From Bufo bufo (taxonomy: Eukaryota > Chordata > Amphibia > Anura > Bufonidae): a stretch of DNA of 64,000 nt. The DNA lies in contig NC_053392.1 of the NCBI RefSeq assembly GCF_905171765.1, positions 413,344,299 to 413,408,298 of the forward strand, written 5' to 3'. Below are positions 1 through 10,994 of the stretch, piece after piece. Position 1 is the stretch's first letter. Every line of letters begins with the position of its first letter. Under the pieces are notes generated by a model. It worked only from the letters and a program-made list of their open reading frames with translations. It was not told where the DNA came from and did no database searches. Both the position numbers and the translations under genes were made by a program.

Positions 1-689
1 AGTTCGTCACCAGCCTGCCAGCCAATGATCAGCGCTGGCAGGTTGGTGACTTTTAAAAAATCTAATCACAAGCCATTTAACACATTTTATTTATAAAATA
101 AAGTACACCAAGCACAACACATTTAGCCCCAGATCACCCCCTCATCACCCCAATTAACCCCTTGATCACCCCTGTCAATCACTAGTGAAAGGGAAAAAAG
201 TGATCAGTGTTGACTGTTAGGTTTAGGATAGTTTAGGCCCCTTTGGTAGGTAGTTAGCTTCAGTTAGCACCCAGCCCACCACACCGCACCACAGTCACTG
301 ATTCGCTGATTAGCGTATCGCTAATCAGCATTGGTACTTTTATAGTATCTGTAAGTGATCAGAACTGATCACAGTCAGATCTAAAATAGTATTAGTGTCA
401 CCTTAGCTCGCCCACCACCCAAAATGCAGTGTTTTCCCGATCAGGCCTGATCGGTCGCCCACACGTGCGTTCACCCACGCCCGCCCCGCCGCAGTGACAA
501 AAATTATTATTATTTTTTTATCACTGCACAATCACTACACAAGCGCTGCGGCGATAAAAAAAAATCAGTTTTGATATTTTTTATCAACCGCAGCAGCTTC
601 CTGTACTTCGCTACCCTACCATTTGTAAGACAGGCTTGCTTTTTTTCTTGGGTAGTCTCAGGGAATACCCCCTTAATTTCGTTGACCAA

Positions 690-2591
690 ATGGCAAGTAA
701 GGGGTATTCTTCTGTAGAGGCCTACAGGCTTCTGACCCAGTCGGATGAGGAATGGGAACCCTCATCTGACGAATCCAGCGGGTCAGAATAAAAATCTGTA
801 GAAAGCAGTGGCAGTCTGACCCAAAGTTCGGACGATGAGGTTGAGGTCCCTGATACCACCAGGCGTACCCGGCCCCGTGTTGCTAGACCACAGGTTGTGC
901 AGGATCCACTTCAAGGGCAGCAGAGTGGGGCTGGTGCTGTTGGATTACGTGGTGAGGCAAACACCAGCAGCGCAGCCCATCCTGGACCTAGTACCAGCAC
1001 TGCCGTAGAACATGGTGAAGTGGCGAGCACCAGAAGGGCAGTTGAAGCTGGTACGGTGGCATGTGCAGTAGTTCCCCCGTCGCAACCACTGCACAGACAG
1101 GCCCGTAGAGCCCCTAGAGTCCCTGAGGTGCTGGCAAACCCTGATTGGTAGCCCCCAACTTCAGCCGAACCAGTAGTTCCCCCTTTCACCGCCCAGTCTG
1201 GAGTTCGGGTTGAGACAGCTCAGATCAGATCGGCACTGGGGTTTTTTGAGTTGTTCTTCACTGCGGAGCTCTTTGACTTAGTCGTGGCAGAAACAAACCG
1301 GTATGCCACTCAATTTATAGCCACCAACCCGGGAAGCTTTTATGCCCAGTCTTTCCGGTGGAAACCCGTCCAAGTTTCCGAATTTAAAACTTTTCTGGGC
1401 CTGACAAAAAAGCATGAATTGCAGTCATATTAGTCCACGAACCCAATTCATCACATGCCCATGTTCTCTGATGCCATGTCCAGGACACGATTTGAGACCA
1501 TTCTGTGTTTCCTGCACTTTAGTGATAATACCACCTCTCGTCCCAGAGGCCACCCAGCTTTTGACCGGCTCCACAAAATTCGGCCCCTCATAGACCACTT
1601 TAACACCAAATTTGCAGATTTGTATACCCCTGAGCAAAACATCTGCATAGACGAGTCCCTGATACATTTTACCGGGCACCTTGGCTTCAAACAATACATC
1701 CCAAGCAAGCGCGCCCGGTATGGGGTCAAATTGTATAAGCTCTGTGAAAGGGCTATACGCACAAATTTCGTGTCTATGAGGGTAAAGATCAGACCCTGGA
1801 GCCGGTCGGTTGCCCTGACTACCTGGGGAGCAGTGGGAAAACAGTCTGGGACTTGGTGTCACCCTTATTTGGCAAGGGGTACCACCTTTATGTGGACAAT
1901 TTCTGCACAAGTGTGCCCCTCTTCAGGCATTTGTTTCTAGAACAGATTGGCTCCCCCAACGGCTCGTTACCACCCGTCTTGCAAGGGGGGAGAGGGCTGC
2001 CTTGTGTAACGAAGAACTGCTCGCGGTGAAATGGAGAGACAAGCATGACGTTTACATGCTCTCCTCCATTCACGCAGACACGACAATCCAAATTGAAAGA
2101 GCAACTGGAGTCATTGAAAAGCCCCTCTGTGTCCACAACTATAATTCGCTCATGGGAGGGGTGGACTTCAATGACCAGATGTTGGCTCCTTATTTACTCT
2201 CCCGCAGGACCAGACGCTGGTATAAGAAGGTGTCTGTATACCTAATTCAATTGGCTATGTACAATAGTTTTGTTCTCTACAGTAAGGCTGGGAGAACAAG
2301 ATCCTTCCTCAAATTTCAGAAGAGATCATTAAGAACCTCCTGTATCCAGGAGGTTCCGTGGCCCCAACCACCAGTGTAGTGAGCCGTCTACACGAGCGAC
2401 ATTTCCCCAATGTCGTTGCTGGTACCTCAAACCAAGCGCCACCCCGAAAAAAAATTTGTGTCTGTAGCAGGAGTGGAATAAGGCGTGACACCCGCTATTT
2501 CTGTCCTGACTGCCCTGACCACCCTGCCCTATGCTTAGGTGAGTGTTTCTGTACCACACACAGGTACACTATTAGTATAGGGATTGCGTGA
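690..2591 (+). pseudogene. piggyBac transposase, inactivated
   Basis: DDE-type transposase of the piggyBac/PGBD4 group. The ATG at 690 opens an acidic, serine-rich N-terminus (MASKGYSSVEAYRLL). Three in-frame stops follow (789, 1149, 1431), all in the starting frame. The core DDE_Tnp_1_7 region is recognisable in 1251-1940, including the ICIDESL block. A frameshift near 1755 moves the frame; the YVDNFCTSVPLF block lies in the new frame. The MGGVDFNDQM block and RRWYKKV stretch follow at 2150-2230. A second frameshift near 2318 restores the first frame for the C-terminal cysteine-rich zinc domain (CVCSRSGIRRDTRYFCPDC, about 2458-2515). The order and spacing are normal for a family protein of about 600 residues. 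No function remains. Confidence 0.9.
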
Positions 2592-3654
2592 CACAGGACA
2601 GGCACACAGGGGTCTTAGGGCCCTTTCACACAGAGCTGCTGCAAACCTCTCCTTTCACCTGGGACAAAGTGCATAATGTACTTCGCCACATCTCTGGGCG
2701 ATTTGCGCTTTGCACATTGTCCCATGGGGAAGGAGAGGTTTGTCCTATAAAGGTAAAAAAAAAAAAAAATCACAGGTAAGCAAAAAAGTTAATGTTCCAA
2801 AAGTTCAATAAAGTTTATAAAAGTTAATGTTCTGTTTCAAATGTTATATAAAGTTAATGTTAATAAATTTATTGCGTTGTGGCCTGTTTATTTATTTTTT
2901 TGTTTCGTTTTTTTACCTTCTAGGTGGACCAACCGATCAACCAGCTGCAGCACTGATGTGCATTCTGACAGAAGCATTGCGCTGCTGTCAGATTACACAA
3001 AAGTCGGTGTATGCGGCACTGCAAGACGAGATTTCTCCTCTGCAGTAAAAAAGATACTTTGCCGAGGCTTATGAGCTGAGGGGCGGTGTTCATATGCTTT
3101 GGCAAACATTTTTTATAAAAAAAAAAAATAATTCCGGCAATGATTTATTCATCGACATCGATATCGATTGATGTGAATGGAGAAATCGGGTTTGCCTGGG
3201 CATACGAGCTGAGTGGGTTTGGATGTTGGGCGGAGCTCCTTTGTCCAGGCAGACGCCTTTCCCCTCATTTCTTTTTTTGCACATTTTTTGGCAGAGTTTT
3301 TTTCATCCACATTGATCGATGCGAATGAAGAAATCTGTGCCGTTCATTTTTTCTTTCAGCCCAGAGGCTGAACGGAAAAAAAAAATCTCATTACCGTATG
3401 CTCAATATAAGGAGAATAGCAGAAATTTCTAATGCTGGCCATACATGTAATGATTGCGGAGACCCTCAAATGCCAGGGCAGTACAAACGCCCCACAAATG
3501 ACCCCATTTTGGAAAGAAGACACCCCAAGGTATTCGCTGAGGGGCATATTGAGTCCATGAAAGATTGGACTTTTTGTCCCAAGTTAGCGGAATGGGAGAC
3601 TTTGTGAGAAAAAAAATTATAAATAAATTTTCGCTAACTTGTGCCAAAAAAAAA

Positions 3655-4325
3655 TAATCTTCTATGAACTCACCATGCCCCTCACGGAATACCTTGGGGT
3701 ATCTTCTTTCTAAAATGGGGTCACATGTGGGGTATTTATACTGCCCTGGCATTTTAGGGGCCCTAAAGCGTGAGAAGTAGTCTGGAATCCAAATGTCTAA
3801 AAATACCCTCCTAAAAGGTACTCATTGGAATTTGGGCCCCTTTGCGCACCTAGGCTGCAAAAAAGTGTCACACATGTGGTATCGCCGTACTCAGGAGAAG
3901 TAGGGCAATGTGTTTTGGGGTGTATTTTTACATATACCCATGCTGGGTGAGAGAAATATCTCTGTAAAATGACAACTTTGTATAAAAAAATGGGAAAACT
4001 TGTATTTTACAGAGATATTTATCTCACCCAGCATGGGTATATGTAAAAAGACACCCCAAAACACATTTCCCTACTTCTCCTGAGTACGGCGATACCACAT
4101 GTGTGACACTTTTTTGCAGCCTAGGTGCGCAAAGGGGCCCAAATTCCAATGAGCATCTTTGCAATTTCACAGGGCATTTTTTACGCATTTGGATTCCAAA
4201 CTACTTCTCACGCTTTAGGTCCCCTAAAATGCCAGGACAGTATAAATACCCCACACGTGACCCCATTTTGGAAAGAAGACACCCCAAGGTATTTTGTGAG
4301 GGGCATGGCGAGTTCAAGTAAAATG
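3655..4325. repeat. Foldback in piggyBac 3' region
   Basis: Two arms of roughly 320 bp read as reverse complements: 3655-3990 and about 4000-4325. Matching blocks include the GCATGGGTATATGTA region and the CCCCATTTT...GAAAGAAGACACC region at the outer ends. Nested reading frames here are shadows of the repeat. A similar foldback is seen in the second piggyBac fragment at 56170-56400, so it appears to be a habit of these families. Confidence 0.8.
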
Positions 4326-4940
4326 TAATTTTTTGTCACAAGTGGAATATGAGACTTTATAAGAAAAAAATAAAAATAAAAATTCCGCTAACTTGTGACA
4401 AAAAATAAAAACTTCCATGAACTCACTATGCCCATCAGCGAATACCTTAGGGCGTCTACTTTCCGAAATGGGGTCATTTGTGGGGTGTTTCTACTGTCTG
4501 GGCATTGTAGAACCTCAGGAAACATGACAGGTGCTCAGAAAGTCAGAGCTGCTTCAAAATGCGGAAATTCACATTTTTGTACCATAGTTTGTAAACGTTC
4601 TAACTTTTGCGCAAACCAATAAATATACACTTATTGCATTTTTTTATAAAAGACATGTAGAACAATAAATTTAGAGAAAAATTTATATAGAAATGTAGTT
4701 TTATTTGAAAAATTTTACAACAGAAAGGGAAAAATTTCATTTTTTTGCAAAAATTTCGGTCAATTTTGATTAATATCAAAGAAAGTTAAAATGTCAGCAG
4801 CAATGAAATACCACCAAATAAAAGCTCTATTAGTGAGAAGAAAAGGAGGTAAAATTCATTTGGGTGGTAAGTTGTATGACCGAGCAATAAACCGTGAAAG
4901 TAGTGTAGTGCAGAATTGTAAAAAGTGGTCTGGTCATTAA

Positions 4941-5792
4941 AGGGCTTCTGTCACCCCACTAAACAGTTTTTTTATTTTTTTGGTTACTTTTAATCCCTAT
5001 ACTGCGATTTATGCATACATACTGTAATTAATCATTTTGGTTCAGCAGATTATGTTAAAAACGTACTTTTAAAATATGCAAATTACCTTGTTACCAGCAA
5101 GTAGGGCGGCTACTTGCTGGTAGCAGCCGCATCCTCCTATCCTAAAGACGCCCCCTCCGCATGTTGATTGACAGGGCCAGAGGACGGGATCTCTCTCTGC
5201 TGGCCCTGTTTGCATTCAAAATCTGGCGCCTGCGCCGTACATGTCTTCAGTCGGCGCAGGAGCACTGAGAGGCGGACGCTCGCTCGGCCGCTCCATCCTC
5301 AATGCGCCTTCGCCGATGACGTCACATCTACACCCAGCGCAGGCGCATTGAGGAAAGAGCGCCAAGCGAGTGTCCCCCTTCTCAATGCGCCTGCGCCGGG
5401 TGTAGATGTGACGTTATCGGCGCAGGCGCATTGAGGATGGAGCGGCCGAGCGAGCGGCCGCCTCTCAGTGCGCCTGTGCCGACTGAAGACAGGTACGGCG
5501 CAGGCACCAGATTTTGAATGCAAACAGGTCCAGCAGAGAGAGATCCTGTCAGCTGGCCCTGCCAATCAACATGCGGAGGGGGCGTCTTTAGGATAGGAGG
5601 ATGCGGCTGCTACCAGCAAGTAGCCGCCCTACTTGCTGGTAGCAAGGTAATTTGCATATTTTAAAAGTATGATTTTAACATAATCTGCTGAACCAAAATG
5701 ATTAATTACAGTATGTATGCATAAATCGCAGTATAGGGATTATAAGTAACCAAAAAAAAAAAAAAACAGTTTAGTGGGGTGACAGAAGCCCT
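4941..5792. mobile_element. Palindromic MITE, TTAA target (piggyBac-like)
   Basis: An 852 bp hairpin whose ends are inverted copies beginning AGGGCTTCTGTCACCCC. It is flanked by TTAA on both sides (4937-4940, 5793-5796). The two arms stay complementary almost to the centre near 5370, so the whole element can fold on itself. There is no transposase; the two opposed 88-codon reading frames are mirror shadows of the arms. The TTAA duplication suggests mobilisation by a piggyBac-type transposase. Confidence 0.88.
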
Positions 5793-5825
5793 TTAAGGGT
5801 GTTTAAGCTAGGGGAACTGCGGTGG

Positions 5826-5875
5826 TTAATAGGGTCTGTTAGACCAACGTATTTTTTGTGTTAAATAAATACTGT
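5826..5875. repeat. Stub of ~92 bp tandem array
   Basis: Fifty bases matching the array unit that resumes at 8946. The stub ends with the 14 bp sequence TAAATAAATACTGT (5862-5875), repeated at 8932-8945, marking the target duplication of the palindromic element between them. Confidence 0.75.
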
Positions 5876-7297
5876 GGAAAATTAGTAAAAGTAGACCAGG
5901 CACTCTATATATGTAGCCAACAAGTGAAATATTTATTAAATGTAATACAATCAACTACTAAAATGACAACATAAAATAATAGCATAAAATAGCAGTGGCA
6001 CAGTAGATAATAATAAATAGCAATATAATAGCAGCAACAGATAATAATAAATAGCAATAAGATAGCAGCAACAGACAATATAGCAGCAATTGGTAGCAAG
6101 TGTCAGTAGCTAACTGCAACAAAGGTTTCGTTCAATGGCAGCAATTTGAAGCAAGGGCATAAAGTCCATCCAGATGAACCGCAAATATAAATCGGAAGCT
6201 CCTTAAAACTGCAATGATGCCAATGTCCCTTTTTTTATAAATAAGTTACCCAAGTAATGGGTCTGAATAATGTCTTATAATAAGATTCCACTCCTGGTTG
6301 GTTCACGGTATAACGGAAGAGACTAGAGGGTACAATGTTAACCGCAATGTGGCGTCCCACACAGTTGTATTTGCTTATTCACTGTTACCTTACTCTTGTC
6401 TCATTCCCGTCTCTCAATACCGACTTCTTGATCTCAGCTGACTCTGTATCCAGTGTCATCAGCAAATTCAGCGCTCGTTGAACTCGAGTGCCGCCAGGGT
6501 TGTTTTCGTTCCAGGAACTTCAGTTTAAATCCAGGGGAGACTTTCAACCAGCATGCTAGTGTAAGGTATAGCCCATACGCGTTTCGGGGACGTGGCCCCT
6601 TCCTCAGTGGTAACCTTACTCTGCCTCCCCTCTTCCTTTTATGCTCCAAATCAAGGTAACTAACAAAAACTGGACCGGAATCATAATGGCTCTCGGGTAT
6701 ATATAAAGCCCGGATTTCCATAGTGTAACTTCTGTATACTTGTTTTGCGTTTTTTGTGCGGTTCTTATTGTGAACTTGCTTTTTAAATAGCCTTCTTGCT
6801 TTCACAATTGCATGCATGAAATGTTGAACATGTTGATTATTAATATGTAAATATACTGTTCAATTGAGGTGAATGTCGATATAAATTAACATACACATTT
6901 AGCTTTCATCGTAGACATTTATATCGCTAAAGTTACAATGCTGCGACCTTTTTATCCAAAAATATATAAAAGCATAACATAATCCTATTTCATTCTACAA
7001 ATATATGATAAAAATGACTATTTTATATAAAACTTTAATTAATATGCGTTTCTCATGCGGTTTTTTGGATAAAAGTGTGTTTCTTATGTCAAAGCTGCTC
7101 AAATGTAATACATATCCCAATAGGTAAAAGTAACTTTCAAATTGTTTTTTAATAAAAATTTATATATTTTTTTATTTTATTTTTTTATTGATGTTTTTTA
7201 ATAAAAATAAATATTTTAATAGACGTCCGTTCTACAATAATATAAAAATGATTACAGGAACCCAAATAATTCCCAATCTGCATTTAACCCATAGGGT
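5876..7297 (-). repeat. Left inverted arm of 3 kb palindrome
   Basis: Reverse complement of 7422-8843. It starts directly at the target duplication, so the 88 bp tail seen on the right is missing here. Visible differences from the other arm are single substitutions plus one small indel in an A/T run near 7160-7190. Confidence 0.9.
6561..6619 (-). ncRNA. Type I hammerhead ribozyme, copy in left arm
   Basis: Exact reverse complement of the motif at 8100-8158, so it would fold only in minus-strand RNA. All core residues listed for the right-arm copy are unchanged. Transcription through both arms would give an RNA with one active-sense and one antisense copy. Confidence 0.7.
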
Positions 7298-7421
7298 TAA
7301 ATCCAACTTGCTTAATATACACCGCATTAGCTAAAGTGGAACCAGACTGGAGAGGTGGAGACCTTATAAAAAAAATGTCCAGACTGGAATCGAAACTGAT
7401 ATTTGATTTCGGTTCATTGGC

Positions 7422-8843
7422 ACCCTATGGGTTAAATGCAGATTGGGAATTATTTGGGTTCCTGTAATCATTTTTATATTATTGTAGAACGGACGTCTAT
7501 TAAAATATTTATTTTTATTAAAAAACATCAATAAAAAAATAAAAAAAATAAATATATAAATTTTTATTAAAAAACAATTTGAAAGTTACTTTTACCTATT
7601 GGGATATGTATTACATTTGAGCAGCTTTGACATAAGAAACACACTTTTATCCAAAAAACCGCATGAGAAACGCATATTAATTAAAGTTTTATATAAAATA
7701 GTCAGTTTTATCATATATTTGTAGAATGAAATAGGATTATGTTATGCTTTTATATATTTTTGGATAAAAAGGTCGCAGCATTGTAACTTTAGCGATATAA
7801 ATGTCTACGATGAAAGCTAAATGTGTATGTTAATTTATATCGACATTCACCTCAATTGAACAGTATATTTACATATTAATAATCAACATGTTCAACATTT
7901 CATGCATGCAATTGTGAAAGCAAGAAGGCTATTTAAAAAGCAAGTTCACAATAAGAACCGCACAAAAATCGCAAAACAAGTATACAGAAGTTACACTATG
8001 GAAATCCGGGCTTTATATATACCCGAGAGCCATTATGATTCCGGTCCAGTTTTTGTTAGTTACCTTGATTTGGAGCATAAAAGGAAGAGGGGAGGCAGAG
8101 TAAGGTTACCACTGAGGAAGGGGCCACGTCCCCGAAACGCGTATGGGCTATACCTTACACTAGCATGCTGGTTGAAAGTCTCCCCTGGATTTAAACTGAA
8201 GTTCCTGGAACGAAAACAACCCTGGCGGCACTCGAGTTCAACGAGCGCTGAATTTGCTGATGACACTGGATACAGAGTCAGCTGAGATCAAGAAGTCGGT
8301 ATTGAGAGACGGGAATGAGACAAGAGTAAGGTAACAGTGAATAAGCAAATACAACTGTGTGGGACGCCACATTGCGGTTAACATTGTACCCTCTAGTCTC
8401 TTCCGTTATACCGTGAACCAACCAGGAGTGGAATCTTATTATAAGACATTATTCAGACCCATTACTTGGGTAACTAATTTATAAAAAAAGGGACATTGGC
8501 ATCATTGCAGTTTTAAGGAGCTTCCGATTTATATTTGCGGTTCATCTGGATGGACTTTATGTCCTTGCTTCAAATTGCTGCCATTGAACGAAACCTTTGT
8601 TGCAGTTAGCTACTGACACTTGCTACCAATTGCTGCTATATTGTCTGTTTCTGCTATCTTATTGCTATTTATTATTATCTGTTGCTGCTATTATATTGCT
8701 ATTTATTATTATCTACTGTGCCACTGCTATTTTATGCTATTATTTTATGTTGTCATTTTAGTAGTTGATTGTATTACATTTAATAAATATTTCACTTGTT
8801 GGCTACATATATAGAGTGCCTGGTCTACTTTTACAAATTTTCC
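7422..8843 (+). repeat. Right inverted arm of 3 kb palindrome
   Basis: Reads in the orientation in which the element has its own 3' tail. Contains the plus-strand hammerhead (8100-8158) and a low-complexity stretch of TTGCTGCTAT-like repeats at 8620-8760. Confidence 0.9.
8100..8158 (+). ncRNA. Type I hammerhead ribozyme, copy in right arm
   Basis: A self-cleaving RNA motif can be drawn directly. Helix I pairs 8100-8106 (GTAAGGT) with 8152-8158 (ACCTTAC), then an internal loop (8107-8108 against 8147-8151), then CCA 8109-8111 with TGG 8144-8146. The core is CTGAGGA (8112-8118). Helix II pairs GGGG 8120-8123 with CCCC 8130-8133. The core continues with GAAA 8134-8137. Helix III is minimal: A8137-U8142 and C8138-G8141 closing a 2 nt loop. 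Predicted cleavage is after A8143. One unpaired A (8119) sits between core and helix II, a departure from consensus that may lower activity. Very short helix III is typical of hammerheads in Penelope-like retroelements. Confidence 0.72.
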
Positions 8844-8931
8844 ACAACCCCCTTGTGGCTGGGTGGGCCACTTAGACCAAGAGCACCTGTTCCGCATTGT
8901 CTAATTGGAGTGATCCACAGATTTTCTTCTC
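8844..8931 (+). other. One-sided 3' tail of the palindromic element
   Basis: Eighty-eight bases between the end of the right arm and the 14 bp target duplication, with no mirror copy on the left. This asymmetry distinguishes the insertion from an ordinary hairpin MITE and gives it a 5'-to-3' polarity. Confidence 0.7.
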
Positions 8932-8945
8932 TAAATAAATACTGT

Positions 8946-10375
8946 ACTTGCAACCGTCACAGAGATATATAATAGTTATTCAGCCGGTTACTTCAGTCGG
9001 TGTAACCTACCTTTTAAAAAAAAAATAATATAATATTTTTTCAGCAGGTTAATTGGGTCTGTGTGAGCTACTTTTTTTTGGTTTGTTTAAAAAACACTTT
9101 ACTTGCCACCGTCACAGGGATATATAATAGTTATTCAGATGGTTTATTGAGTCAGTGTGACCTACCAATTTTTTTTGCTTGAAAAAACACTGTGCTTGCC
9201 ACTGTCACAGAAATATATAATAGTTTTTTAGCCCCGTTTATTGGGTCGATGCTACCGACTTTTTTTTTTTGCTTTGAAAAACACTATTTGCCACCGTCAC
9301 AGGAATATATAATAGTTATTCAGCCATTTAATTGGGTCGGTGTGACCTACCTTTTTTTGGGTTCAAAAATCACTGTTATTCCCATCGTCATAGGGATATA
9401 AAATAGTTATTCATCCAGTTAATTGGGTTGGTGTGACCTACCGATTTTTTGGGTTTGAAAAATACTGCACTTGCCACCGTCACAGGGATTTAAAATAGTT
9501 ACTCAGCTGGTTAATTGGGTCGTTGTGATCCATCTATTTTTTTGGTTGTAAATACACTGAACTTGCCATCAAAGGGATATATAATAGTGATTCAGTCTGT
9601 TAATTGGTTTGCTGTGACCTAGCTTTTCTTTTTTCTTTTTTTTTTTAAACACTATTCTTGACACCGTCACAGGGATATACACTAGTTATTCAGCCGATTT
9701 AGGCTACTTTCACACCTGCGTTCAGGTGTCCGCTCGTGAGCTCCGTTTGAAGGGGCTCACGAGCGGTCCTGAACGCAGCCGTCCGGCCCCAATGCATTCT
9801 CAGTGGAGGCGGATCCACTGAGAATGCATCCGCCTGCCAGCGCTCAGCCTCCGCTCCGCTCAGTGAGCGGACACCTGAACGCTGCTTGCAGCGTTCGGGT
9901 GTCCGCCTGGCCGTGCGGAGGCGAGCGGATCCGTCCAGACTTATAATGGAAGTCAATGGGGACGGATCCGCTTGAAGATGACACCATATGGCTCAATCTT
10001 CAAGCGGATCCGTTCCCCATTGACTTTCAATGTAAAGTCTGAGCGGATCCGCTCAGGCAACTTTCAGACTTAGAAAATTTTCTAAGTTATAATGCAGACG
10101 GATCCGTTCTGAACGGATGCCAATGTCTGCATTATCGGAGCGGATCCGTCTGATGAAACATCAGACGGATCCGCTCCGAACGCTAGTGTGAAAGTAGCCT
10201 TATTGGGTTGGTGTGACCTACCTATTTTTTGGGTTGAAAAAACACTGTATTTGCCACTGTCCTAGGGATATATAATAGTTATTCAGCCGTTCAATTGGCT
10301 CTGTGTGACCTACCTATTTTTTGGGTTGAAAAAACACTTTACTTCCTACTGTCACAGGAATATATAATAGTTAGA
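8946..10375. repeat. Tandem array, ~92 bp unit
   Basis: About ten copies of a unit containing CACCGTCACAGGGATATATA, TTCAGCC and TTAATTGGGTCGGTGTGACC. Copies recur at about 8952, 9110, 9200, 9293, 9386, 9477, 9570, 9666, 10256 and 10353, with a gap caused by the MITE at 9702-10199. No coding capacity. Confidence 0.85.
9702..10199. mobile_element. Harbinger-type MITE
   Basis: 498 bp with terminal inverted repeats GGCTACTTTCACAC / GTGTGAAAGTAGCC and a TTA target duplication (9699-9701, 10200-10202), the 3 bp TWA pattern of PIF/Harbinger elements. The interior is built of inverted blocks around GGATCCGT. Inserted in the ~92 bp array. Confidence 0.8.
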
Positions 10376-10900
10376 GATAAGTGAATCGAATCAGACAAAG
10401 TGGAATTTGATTAGAATTTTAGGAAAAATTCTATTCACAATGAATGCGAATTTCCTCGCGCTTCATGATAACGAATCGCAATTTTTCCTAAAATGGCGGC
10501 TACAATGGAGGCTACACTTGTGAGGACATGGGCCAAGGAACTCTGGGAAGGCGAGCCGACCCATAATGCATTGCACTTAGCCAATCAGCAGCCAGCCAGG
10601 CCTATAAATACGGCGGCCATCTTAGAGACAGACATTTTCAAACGTTCTGAGTGCAGGGACAGATGTGAGAAGGTGCTAGGGACAGCAATTGGAAAAACCT
10701 GATTGTGGAAAAACAAAATGAAAAAATGATTTATAAGTGCAGGGAAAGGATAGGGAGGAATCATTTCACAGCATCTTAGTGCAGGGAGAGACGTCAGAAG
10801 GTGCTAGGGACAGTGCTAGAAAATCCAAATAACCGTTATACAGCTCTGTCAATCCAATTTGTTCTTGGGGTGCAAGTGCTATGTTGAAAAGCCTTTTGTG
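10376..10900. other. Noncoding repeat resembling hAT leader
   Basis: Begins AGAGATAAGTGAATCGAAT, similar in style to the hAT terminus at 45813, then an ATGGCGGCTAC stretch, a TATAAATA-like box (10603) and internal repeats of AGTGCAGGGA-type words. No transposase fragment follows directly. Likely the leader of a hAT element. Confidence 0.4.
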
Positions 10901-10994
10901 GCTTATATTTTTTCAAAGAAGAAAAATACATACGCAGTTCACTTCTGCAGTTATATGTGTTGAAACTGTACAGAAAGAAAAAAATATATATGCA

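Larger units (their letters stand above)
1..5825 (+). mobile_element. piggyBac-family DNA transposon, 5' end outside window
   Basis: A piggyBac-type element with a decayed transposase gene at 690-2591, a long 5' leader, and a 3' region containing a large foldback (3655-4325). The 3' end is at about 5825 and is followed by TTAA (5826-5829), the target piggyBac elements use. The sequence right after that TTAA matches a unit of the ~92 bp array that resumes at 8946, so the element inserted into that array. A younger hairpin MITE (4941-5792) sits in a second TTAA close to the 3' end. The left terminus and left target duplication are not in the window. Confidence 0.85.
5876..8931 (+). mobile_element. 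3 kb palindromic retroelement-like insertion with hammerhead ribozymes
   Basis: A 3,056 bp insertion flanked by a perfect 14 bp direct duplication (5862-5875 and 8932-8945). It consists of two 1,422 bp inverted arms (5876-7297 and 7422-8843), a 124 bp spacer (7298-7421) and an unpaired 88 bp tail on the right only (8844-8931). The arms differ at roughly eight positions by eye, about 99% identity. Each arm carries the same type I hammerhead ribozyme fold. No reverse transcriptase is present. The long target duplication and the hammerhead point to a non-autonomous Penelope-like element, but no family sequence is available here to prove it. A DNA-transposon origin is less likely because the outer ends are asymmetric. 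Confidence 0.65.

Noticed and set aside
4103..4328. Short frames in the piggyBac 3' region
   Set aside because: Shadows of the foldback; the same peptides appear on the opposite strand of the other arm.
7902..8285. 127-codon open frame found in both arms of the palindrome (also 6434-6817 minus)
   Set aside because: The two copies are identical only because the arms are. The frame runs through the hammerhead, has no known domain, and gives no independent sign of selection.
8620..8814. Hydrophobic 64-codon frame resembling a membrane peptide (also 5905-6099 minus)
   Set aside because: Arises from TTGCTGCTAT-type low-complexity DNA in the palindrome arms.
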